Of a stretch of 8,020 bases of DNA, positions 1 through 6,302 are shown piece after piece. The notes beneath the pieces are model-generated. The model made no database searches. It was given only the letters and a program-made list of their open reading frames with translations, and had not been told where the DNA came from. The number at the start of each line of letters is the position of its first letter. Within the stretch, counting starts at the first letter, position 1. Origin of the DNA: CAZAGT01 sp964484515 (GTDB lineage Bacteria > Desulfobacterota > DSM-4660 > Desulfatiglandales > HGW-15); contig CAZAGT010000240.1 of the NCBI GenBank assembly GCA_964484515.1, forward strand, positions 1-8,020, read 5' to 3'. A program made the translations under genes and the position numbers.

Positions 1-317
1 AATGGGCCGGACTGACAGCCTTGGCGTATTCTCCGAGTCTGCTCCGGCCGCCTGGCTTGCAAGCTTCTTCAGCGTTCGAGCAGGTAACGTTTTGGTTTCT
101 TGAAAAGAGACCCCCGTGGCCGGACGACAGACGCCGAACAATCACAAAATGTCGAATTTGAATACCAACTTCACGAAGTTTCCCGGTCGATCAACCTGGG
201 CGCCCTGCGGCAAGCGGCGGCGCTGACTTGAAGCCCCCATGGTTGCACAATGGGTCTTCAAGGGCCGGATGACACGAAAAGGGTCCAAAGAAGTCCTCCC
301 AGAATACGCATCAGGCG
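1..317. other. Left intergenic region, no supported gene
   Basis: I find no convincing coding region here. The minus strand is open in one frame from about 190 to the left edge, but it has no good start or ribosome site and no recognisable protein. The stretch contains short palindromes (GCTTGCAAGC at 55-64, GGGCGCCC at 198-205) and one copy of the ~30-bp repeat at 97-126. No clear sigma-70 promoter for the gene at 318 stands out. In that gene's frame the nearest upstream stop is TGA at 270-272. Confidence 0.6.
97..126 (+). repeat. ~30-bp repeat, left copy (inverted relative to 7960-7989)
   Basis: The core TTGAAAAGAGACCCCC (100-115) occurs exactly, in reverse complement, at 7971-7986. Extending the alignment over 97-126 against 7989-7960 gives 26 of 30 identical bases, and all four differences are transitions. 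Read on the minus strand, this copy can encode the peptide GHGGLFSR, similar to SHGGLFSK in the right copy. It may be a member of a dispersed repeat family or a fragment of conserved sequence. Its nature is unknown. Confidence 0.6.
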
Positions 318-1235
318 ATGACCGCAAAAAGCACACGTGAGAAGATGAAGACCGGACGATGGGTCCGCGCGTTTTTTCCGAAATCTGCGATCGGATCGGC
401 ACTCCTTTGGAGGTTCGTAGCCCTGTCTATCGGCCTCGGGATGGTTCTTCAGCATCCCACGCAAGGTAGAGCGCGCAGCGCTCATGCGCAGGACCCCGCT
501 TATTCGAGTGCCATAGAGAAGACGATCCGGGCGAATGCTCATAGGACTCCGGTTTACGGGTACCGGGTTGTCAACGACTACCCGCATGACCCCAATTCCT
601 TTACTCAGGGGCTGCTTTTCGACCGAGGATCTCTCTACGAGAGTACAGGGCTGTACGGTAGATCTACCATTAGGAAGGCCGATCTAAAGACGGGAGTCGT
701 TTTGCGAATACGTCATCTGCCGCCGCACTACTTTGGTGAGGGCTTGGCGATCTGGAAAGATAGACTGATTCAACTGACCTGGAGATCAAGACGCGGATTT
801 GTCTATGACAGGGACTTTCATAAGAGCGGGGAGTTTGAGTACCAGACGGAGGGATGGGGGATTACCCAAAACGGAGAACACTTGATCATGAGTGATGGTA
901 CGGACACGCTTCGGTTCTGGGAGCCCGTCCGTTTCACGGAGGTCAGGCGCGTTCATGTTCACGATCACGGCGGACCGATCCGTTTTATCAACGAGCTCGA
1001 ATACATCGAGGGCGAGATTTATGCGAATGTCTGGGGAACGGACTACCTGGCGAGGATCTCACCGGATACGGGTGGAATTACCGGATGGATCGATCTGAAA
1101 GGTCTCCTCGGACCTTCAATTCGTTTACCGCCGGGGTGTGTCCTAAACGGAATAGCCTACGACAAAACAAAAGACAGACTCTTCGTAACGGGGAAATTTT
1201 GGCCGAGGCTATTTGAGATAAGACTCGTGCCCTGA
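318..1235 (+). CDS. Glutaminyl-peptide cyclotransferase (glutaminyl cyclase), exported
   Basis: This enzyme converts N-terminal glutamine of proteins or peptides to pyroglutamate, releasing ammonia. It belongs to the plant/bacterial five-bladed beta-propeller family (Glu_cyclase_2), not the zinc-dependent animal family. Family signatures run in order: FTQG (95-98), ESTGLYGRS (108-116), FGEGL (139-143), TW (154-155), EGWG (178-181), INELE (224-228), VWGTD (238-242), LNGIA (276-280) and TGKFWPRLFEI (291-301). From memory of papaya glutaminyl cyclase, active-site F22, Q24, F67, E69, W83, W110, N155, W169 and K225 align with F95, Q97, F139, E141, W155, W180, N225, W239 and K293 at nearly constant offset, so it looks catalytically intact. 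Residues ~24-57 form a hydrophobic signal peptide with an AHA/Q cleavage site at 57/58, implying a periplasmic or secreted enzyme. The ATG at 318 has a poor ribosome site. M10 (ATG at 345) would give a more normal signal-peptide length and is a real alternative start. Confidence 0.93.
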   Translation: MTAKSTREKMKTGRWVRAFFPKSAIGSALLWRFVALSIGLGMVLQHPTQGRARSAHAQDPAYSSAIEKTIRANAHRTPVYGYRVVNDYPHDPNSFTQGLLFDRGSLYESTGLYGRSTIRKADLKTGVVLRIRHLPPHYFGEGLAIWKDRLIQLTWRSRRGFVYDRDFHKSGEFEYQTEGWGITQNGEHLIMSDGTDTLRFWEPVRFTEVRRVHVHDHGGPIRFINELEYIEGEIYANVWGTDYLARISPDTGGITGWIDLKGLLGPSIRLPPGCVLNGIAYDKTKDRLFVTGKFWPRLFEIRLVP

Positions 1236-1254
1236 TGGAGCGAGAACGCTCCAT
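1235..1254 (+). other. Perfect hairpin fused to the cyclotransferase stop codon
   Basis: ATGGAGCG (1235-1242) pairs perfectly with CGCTCCAT (1247-1254) around a 4-nt AGAA loop. The last A of the TGA stop is the first base of the stem. There is no T-run after it, so it does not look like a standard intrinsic terminator. It could act as a 3'-end stabiliser against exonucleases. That role is inferred. Confidence 0.5.
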
Positions 1255-1386
1255 GTCCGTTGCCCGTAGCCCTACATCCGTCTTCAAATATAGGGCACTG
1301 CAGCCAAAACGATAAGGCCTCGCAGCCGAGTTATCATCCACCTTATGGGTCCCAGGCGAGGCTGGGGACAAATTTTATCTCACGGC
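1236..1386. other. Convergent intergenic region with inverted repeats
   Basis: This 151-bp spacer lies between two convergent genes. Besides the hairpin at 1235-1254, it holds a 6-bp inverted repeat GCCCTA/TAGGGC (1269-1274 with 1291-1296, 16-nt loop) and the stem at 1349-1369. I see no open frame here that looks coding. Confidence 0.5.
1349..1379 (+). terminator. Possible intrinsic terminator for the cyclotransferase gene
   Basis: GTCCCAG (1349-1355) pairs with CTGGGGAC (1362-1369) around a GCGAGG loop, with one bulged G. The stem is followed on the plus strand by an AT-rich tail AAATTTTATCT. The T-run is only four bases and starts after AAA, so termination may be weak. On the minus strand nothing resembling a U-tract follows, so it is not an obvious terminator for the convergent gene. 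Confidence 0.4.
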
Positions 1387-4374
1387 CTATTCACTCCCGC
1401 CAAGGCTGTTCAAGGCCCGCTCGGCTGCTCGGCGCACGTCTTGATCTGCGTCCGTGCAGTAGTCCTCGATGAAGCGCCTCGACTTCTCCGTCTTGATCCT
1501 GGCGAGCGCATCCAGGCCGGTTATCCGAAGGGCCGCTGAGCCGATCGCCATGGCCGCAGCAACCGGATCGAGTGCCTTCTCATCGAAGAGGGCCAGGGAA
1601 AGAACGGATGCATCTCGCACCCAGAGTGCGGGGTCGTTGAGCAAGGCAATGAGCTGGGGGATCGCGCGAAGATACCTCAGTTGCCCAAGGGCAAAGGCGG
1701 CGGCCCGCTTGACGGCAGGATCAGGATCCGTGAGATAGACGAGAAGGCCTTCGGCGACCCGCTTCGAATGGTTGATATCGTGAATCCACTCGTCCAGACG
1801 AGATAGGGTGACCGCAGCGTGAGCCAACGCCAAACGGGCATAGTCCTGCCGATACGCATCCCTTTCGCTGCTACCCGAGGGCGGCGCTGCAAGGATCTTA
1901 TACGTATCGTAGTCGAGGGCGACGGCACGGGCAATGACGGAGAGGAGGGCGGCGGCCCTCCTTTCATCCTCTGCGAGGTACTGCTCGATGAGAGTAGGAT
2001 CATACCTCTCCAGGGCCTCGCTAAGGGCCGCCCTCATGGGCTCAAGGGTCTTGAGACGCTCCTGGTCCAACATGTCCCCAATGGCCGTCACGGCCGCGGC
2101 TCGGACTCTCCAGGCGGGATCTCGAGCGGCCTTCCGACATGCCTCCAGTGCTCTCGTATCTTTGAGCCGACCTAACAGGTAGAGGGCCCGCGTGCGGATC
2201 AGCGGGTCTGGATCGTCGGTCTTGGGGATAAGAGCAGCGACGGCCTGATGAGCGTGGATCGCAAAGAAGCGGCTCATGAAGAGACGTGCCATGATATCAG
2301 GCGTCCCCAGGCGTTCCACCATCATCGGCACGGTTTGCACTGCGTTCAGGCCGAGGAGTTCTTCTTGGGCCTTCTTGGGGATTTCCTCTTCAAGGCCCCA
2401 GTGCGCGGCCACGGAAAGCAATCCCTCGATCTTCAAAGGGTCACGCTGGGCTTGAGACCTTTCAAAGGCCTTTGCCAGGCGTCTTCTTTCAGCGACACGT
2501 CGTTCACGGGCGGCTTCCTCGGGGCCGGCCGGAGCCCCCGGCGTGAGCAGCTCAAAGCCACTCAAGTTACCAGCGTCGTCGTCGATCCCGACAGCCCACC
2601 GGTTGGTCCCCCAAACCGTGTTGTTTGACCCGTGCCCACCGTACCTGTCAAGGCCGTCTGCGTCCATGAAGAGCCCGATTCCGCCCGCTCGCCGCGATTC
2701 AATCAGGCGGCCGACGGCCATCCCGGAGCTGTTCTCGTAACCGTCAGATCCGGCATTGTCTACGAAGATACCGTTCCCATTTGCTTCAGAAGCGCCCATC
2801 GAAAGCCATTTGGAGACATAGGTGTCGTTTCCCTGCTCGTTGACCAGGATCCCAATGCCGAAGTCATGGCCGCAACCCTGAGAGACCCCCCATGATGTGA
2901 TCAAATCATCCCCGCAGGCGTCCAGGAGTAATCCAACAGCAAAATGGATCCCGGCCCCCTGGGCATAGCGGCGTGCCACGTAGGTGTCCTTGCCGGAACC
3001 GTCGTAGAGGAGACCGAGCCCCATCCAATAGGAGGCGCCCTGACCGAAGTACTGGCATTGATAAAGGTCATTGCCCCATCGGTCGGCAAGCAGGGCCAAG
3101 CCGCCGCCGGCCAGATCCCTGAAGCCCATGGCAAAGCCCTGGGCAAAGCTCTGGTTCATATCCGGCTCTCTGGGGTCAGGGGCTTCGCTTCCGGAGAGGT
3201 ACTTGTCGTTACCGCCCAGGTCGCAAAGAGATGCCACGCCGAGGACACCGGCAAAGGCCTGTCCTGTTTGATGGCACTGGTACACGTCTTCACCGCCCAG
3301 ATCGAGCAAGCCACCGCATCCCCAGGCTGCGGCTGCCTGGACAAAGCGGGTCCCCAGGTAGCAGTCCCGACCTTCCCCGTCGATGAGTAGGCCGACACCG
3401 AAAAGGCCGGCGCCTTGAGCGTAACGGCCGGACCGGTAGAGATCGTTACCACTGAGGTCGAGGAGGATTCCAATCCCCCAGTGGCCGCACCCCTGCGTGA
3501 AGTCACCGCCAAGATAGACGTCGTCGCCACCAAGGTCGAGGACGATTCCGCAGTTCCCCTCGAGTCCTGACGCGATCTGTCCGTGGTAGACGTCCTCGCC
3601 ACCGAGATCGATAATCAGGGTCGCCGGGTGATTGTGGGCATCAGGGCCACGACCGCCGATTTCCACGCGCCCGGCGGGGGTGTCGAAGGAGATGGAGGCA
3701 ATGTCCCGGTGGTTATCGACCTCGAGGAGCGAACGGGCCTCGTTCAACGATTCGAGTACCAGCAACGCGGAGAGTAGCATCGCCTCTCTGTCCACCCGAC
3801 CGGCGGCGTCGAGCGCGGACCTCAGATCTTCGTCCTTGCCGGGCGTGGTGAGGTCTTCGATGTCTTCCGGGTAGAGGTGGGTCGCGAAGGCCTCCATCTG
3901 TTCCGGGGATAAGGTATTTCGCAGCTGTGCCAGAATATTTTCCGCTGCCATGACGGCGTTCAGGATGAGCAGCACAGCCCTTTGTAACGATTCCGGGAGT
4001 TCGGCAGGCAGAGGGAGATTCGGAGGGCCGCTCAAAGGCGGCGGTGAGGCCACGTCGAGGTCACCAAGTCTTGCCAACCCCCGCAGCCACAAGGCCGGTG
4101 AGTGCGACTTTAAAAAGAGTCCTAGTGCCTCGCGCTGGGCCTCCGCGGGGGCATCGATGGGATTTGCCATCCAGTGGCGAAAACGGTTGAGGGCAAAAGG
4201 GTTATCCGAGATGTCCGGCCGGATGGAAAGGTCACCGCGATTTGCAGCGATCGCTGCCAAAGCCCGATCGAGGAGGAGCCGGTCTCCGTCGGCCTGGGCC
4301 GGAGGTGTCAGGGCTATCAGGCAGAGAAGGCCGCACATAGCGAAAAAAAGGAAGCCTGTTTGGAGAGACCTCAT
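1387..4374 (-). CDS. Exported protein with twelve G-x-D-x-Y repeats and HEAT-like C-terminus
   Basis: This is a 995-residue protein of unknown function. It begins with a signal peptide (hydrophobic core ~7-22, AQA/D cleavage at 28/29; no proper lipobox at Cys14 or Cys18). Residues 30-240 are mostly helical. Residues ~251-580 are a tandem array of about twelve units with the pattern hydrophobic-D-x-x-G-x-D-x-Y. The eighth position falls at 263, 287, 313, 339, 365, 392, 438, 465, 492 (Ile), 519, 546 and 578. Most spacings are 24-27 residues, with one ~19-residue insertion before unit 7 and a longer last step. Many units add an aromatic-x-QG motif about ten residues after the Tyr. The regular period and Gly/Asp content suggest a beta-solenoid, perhaps ion-binding. 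A charged linker (617-645) leads to HEAT/armadillo-like helical repeats (~675-770 and ~870-990), for example around DPDPLIRTRALYLLGRL and DPDPAVKRAAAFALGQL. ATG at 4374 is preceded by an AAAGGTGAAAGGG purine-rich ribosome region. It may be a scaffold or surface protein, but no enzyme motif is visible. Confidence 0.9.
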   Translation of the reverse strand: MRSLQTGFLFFAMCGLLCLIALTPPAQADGDRLLLDRALAAIAANRGDLSIRPDISDNPFALNRFRHWMANPIDAPAEAQREALGLFLKSHSPALWLRGLARLGDLDVASPPPLSGPPNLPLPAELPESLQRAVLLILNAVMAAENILAQLRNTLSPEQMEAFATHLYPEDIEDLTTPGKDEDLRSALDAAGRVDREAMLLSALLVLESLNEARSLLEVDNHRDIASISFDTPAGRVEIGGRGPDAHNHPATLIIDLGGEDVYHGQIASGLEGNCGIVLDLGGDDVYLGGDFTQGCGHWGIGILLDLSGNDLYRSGRYAQGAGLFGVGLLIDGEGRDCYLGTRFVQAAAAWGCGGLLDLGGEDVYQCHQTGQAFAGVLGVASLCDLGGNDKYLSGSEAPDPREPDMNQSFAQGFAMGFRDLAGGGLALLADRWGNDLYQCQYFGQGASYWMGLGLLYDGSGKDTYVARRYAQGAGIHFAVGLLLDACGDDLITSWGVSQGCGHDFGIGILVNEQGNDTYVSKWLSMGASEANGNGIFVDNAGSDGYENSSGMAVGRLIESRRAGGIGLFMDADGLDRYGGHGSNNTVWGTNRWAVGIDDDAGNLSGFELLTPGAPAGPEEAARERRVAERRRLAKAFERSQAQRDPLKIEGLLSVAAHWGLEEEIPKKAQEELLGLNAVQTVPMMVERLGTPDIMARLFMSRFFAIHAHQAVAALIPKTDDPDPLIRTRALYLLGRLKDTRALEACRKAARDPAWRVRAAAVTAIGDMLDQERLKTLEPMRAALSEALERYDPTLIEQYLAEDERRAAALLSVIARAVALDYDTYKILAAPPSGSSERDAYRQDYARLALAHAAVTLSRLDEWIHDINHSKRVAEGLLVYLTDPDPAVKRAAAFALGQLRYLRAIPQLIALLNDPALWVRDASVLSLALFDEKALDPVAAAMAIGSAALRITGLDALARIKTEKSRRFIEDYCTDADQDVRRAAERALNSLGGSE

Positions 4375-4527
4375 TACGCCCTTTCACCTTTCATTTTGAC
4401 AATTCTCACCATTCTTACTAAGGGACAAGGCAAAGTGAATGCAAGGAATTGTTGGAAGGAAGGTTCATTTTCGTCTCCGAATGTGAGCAGGCAAAAGTCC
4501 TAAAGGGTTGCCGAGGGGAACACCGGG
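4375..4527. promoter_or_regulatory. Divergent intergenic region between repeat protein and symporter
   Basis: This 153-bp spacer must hold promoters for both divergent genes. A perfect -35 hexamer TTGACA lies on the plus strand at 4396-4401, but no good -10 follows at 16-18 bp (TAAGGG at 17 bp, TACTAA at only 14 bp), so the promoter call is weak. The same place is an imperfect triple 9-mer (4393-4419). I could not place a convincing minus-strand promoter. Confidence 0.3.
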
Positions 4528-5947
4528 ATGATCGATGGGTTTATCATCGCCAGCTACCTGGCCGTCATGCTCTACGTGGGCTGGCGGAGCCGGTCCCAGT
4601 CGGCCGACGGCTACTGGGTGGCCGGACGCCGTTATTCGACTGGCAGGATCACTGCTTCGCTTGTTGCCACCATCTTCGGCGCCTCGTCGACCATGGGGAT
4701 CATTGGTCTGGGCTACACGCGCGGGCTCACCGGTGCCTGGTGGGCCCTGATCGGCGGGATCGCGCTAATCCCTTTCGCCCTCTTCCTGGCCTCGAGGGTA
4801 CGTCGGCTCAATCTCTATACCCTACCGGACATCTTAAAGGATGCCTACGGCGACAGGGTTGCTATTCCCGCCGGCTTGACGATCAGCGTGGCCTGGATCG
4901 GTATTGTGGCCGCCCAGATGATCGCGGGGGCGAGGCTCGTGGGTCAGCTCTTTACCCTCGATTTCGAGTGGACCCTGATCACCGTCGCCCTGGTATTTAC
5001 NNNNNNNNNNGCTGTCGGTCATTCGGACCGACCTCTGGCAGTTCCTTCTCTTTATGGGAGGGCTGCTCATCGGGATCTATTACCTGCTGGCGCCCGGAGA
5101 CACCGGATCCTTCCAATGGGAAAAAATCCCTGTGGATCACCTGCGCTTTCCCATCTCTACTCAGTTTGGCTGGTATGAGCTGCTGGTCTTTTATCCGCTG
5201 ATCGTCGGTCTTCCTTACCTGGTCGGTCCCGACATCTACTCGCGCATCTTCTGTGCATGCAATGATCGCATCGCCCGCCGATCCGCTCTCCAAGCAGCGG
5301 GGATTGTCATGCCGCTAGCCCTCCTTTTGGCCTTTTTCGGCGTCTTGGCACAGGGTCGATTTCCAGGGATCCCCCCTGAAGCGGCGCTGCCCCAAACCCT
5401 CAACGCCCTCATCCCGATGGGGCTCAAGGGCGTTATCACCGCCGGTTTTTTGGCCGCCATTATGTCTTCGGCCGACACCTGCCTCCTCTCCGCCGCCACG
5501 ATCCTGACTCTGAACGTCATTGATCCCAGGTCGCGTCTGTCTCAGCCCGGAAGGCTGAGGCTGACGAGGGTCCTGGTCCTGGTTCTAGGCGCGGCCGCAT
5601 GCCTTGTAGCGGGACGGCAACGGGAAATCATCGCGTCCCTCCTTTTAGGCTATACCGTCTTCGTGGGAGGGGTTGTCCTGCCGACCTTGGCCGCGTTTCT
5701 AAAACCGAGATTACACATCCCGTCGTCGGCCGCCTTTTGGGCCGTCATCGTGGGTGGCGGCTCGGCCCTATTGGCCAAGATCCAAGGCGGGGCGGCGTTC
5801 AAGGCGTTGCTCCCACAGCAGATGGAGATATGGCTGCTAAAGCTGCTGGGGCTGCATTACCTCAGCCTCTTACCGATTGTCCTATGCCTGATCGTAATGC
5901 TCGCGGGTAGCTATGTGAATGCGTATCAAAGAGGACGTGAGGCCTGA
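4528..5947 (+). CDS. Sodium:solute symporter (SSS family), split by an assembly gap
   Basis: This is an inner-membrane secondary transporter that couples solute uptake to the sodium gradient. The substrate cannot be told. ATG 4528 follows a good ribosome site GAGGGGAA (4513-4520) with 7-nt spacing. The N-terminal part (157 complete residues) shows the first transmembrane segment (~3-18), the DGYWVAGRR motif (27-35), the GASSTMGIIGLGY segment (51-63), a TM at 72-90 and the NLYTLPDILKDAYG motif (95-108). After the gap the frame resumes with LSVIRTDLWQ, typical of the next family motif. It continues through ITAGFLAAIMSSADTCLLSA (coded around 5437-5500), the SSADT segment that carries sodium-site serines in this family, and ends with TGA at 5945-5947. 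The 10 Ns at 5001-5010 put the halves in different frames. This is an assembly placeholder and not evidence of a mutation: a continuous protein needs a gap divisible by three. Total length would be near 475-480 residues, normal for the family. Confidence 0.93.
5001..5010. other. Assembly gap (10 N) inside the symporter gene
   Basis: Ten Ns stand for unknown sequence. Upstream coding ends mid-codon after V-A-L-V-F-(T), and downstream coding resumes as L-S-V-I-R-T-D. In the family these are joined by a short stretch resembling A-Y-x-x-x-G-G, so the true gap is probably some 20-30 bases (inference). Frame arithmetic requires a multiple of three. Confidence 0.95.
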
Positions 5948-6080
5948 GCATTTCGCGAGAAGGGACGATGTTCGAGGAAAGAGGGAGCGGGGAAAAACAC
6001 GTATTTGAAGGGCGGCAGGTTCTATCTGAGAGCCCCTATCAGCAAAATGAAATCTGCTTGCAATTCGTCATCGTACGCTT

Positions 6081-6110
6081 TTGTAAGATCCTGTTTGGTT
6101 TTGCTACAAT
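6081..6110 (+). promoter_or_regulatory. Possible sigma-70 promoter with extended -10, upstream of glnA
   Basis: TTGTAA (6081-6086, 4 of 6 to TTGACA) and TACAAT (6105-6110, 5 of 6 to TATAAT) are separated by 18 bp. TG lies one base before the -10 (TGCTACAAT), the extended -10 pattern. It would give a second, longer glnA leader, about 185 nt before the ATG. AT-rich DNA produces such matches by chance. Confidence 0.35.
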
Positions 6111-6192
6111 TATGTATTTCTATGAGATAAGGTTTTCAGGCTATCATGCCAAAATATATAGAAATATTAATGGGTTGTATTTTATTTGAAAA

Positions 6193-6208
6193 TGGCATGA
6201 CTCTTGCC
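6193..6208 (+). promoter_or_regulatory. Sigma-54 (-24/-12) promoter for glnA
   Basis: TGGCATGACTCTTGCC matches the sigma-54 consensus TGGCAC-N5-TTGC closely, with the invariant GG (6194-6195) and GC (6206-6207) at the required spacing. Transcription would start near 6219, giving a leader of about 84 nt before the glnA ATG. Sigma-54 promoters need an enhancer-binding activator, typically NtrC for glnA. I did not find a clear NtrC dyad upstream, although the AT-rich block at 6101-6190 is where a bend or activator site would lie. Confidence 0.8.
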
Positions 6209-6302
6209 TAACACCAGCCTCAAGACCCTCTTGCGGGAGTAGAGGCCGAGGCGGGTCGATAGCCACCCAAAAACCGAAGGAAGATGAGGAGGACTTTTGG
6301 AC

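Larger units (their letters stand above)
5948..6302. other. Intergenic and control region upstream of glnA
   Basis: This 355-bp region holds no supported gene. A 73-codon open frame (5968-6189) follows the symporter by 20 bp, but its second half is simply the AT-rich block and it resembles nothing I know. Positions 6101-6190 are only about 26% G+C by count, in a G+C-rich surrounding. The region carries the promoters listed separately. The leader downstream of the -24/-12 promoter can form only short stems (CCTCT/AGAGG at 6227-6245; GGGT/ACCC at 6253-6268), and I see no known riboswitch. Confidence 0.6.

Noticed and set aside
1..190. Minus-strand frame open to the left edge containing GHGGLFSR
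   Set aside because: No convincing start or ribosome site and no recognisable product. It is recorded only as part of the repeat observation.
142..402. 86-codon minus-strand frame overlapping the start of the cyclotransferase gene
   Set aside because: It overlaps a well-supported gene on the other strand, has low-complexity Ser/Arg-rich content and shows no family motif.
2881..2890. AGAGACCCCC, a third partial match to the ~30-bp repeat
   Set aside because: Only ten bases match and it lies within the repeat-protein gene, where the codons fit the surrounding repeat units. This is best taken as chance.
2640..3624. The tandem G-x-D-x-Y array as an RTX toxin or adhesin
   Set aside because: The period is about 26 residues, not the 9 of RTX nonapeptides. 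There is an N-terminal signal peptide rather than a C-terminal type I secretion signal, and no type I secretion genes are nearby.
5968..6189. 73-codon plus-strand frame between the symporter and glnA, with AGGGA just before its ATG
   Set aside because: The spacing to the purine run is short, the C-terminal half is just the AT-rich control block, it overlaps a promoter candidate, and the protein resembles nothing known.
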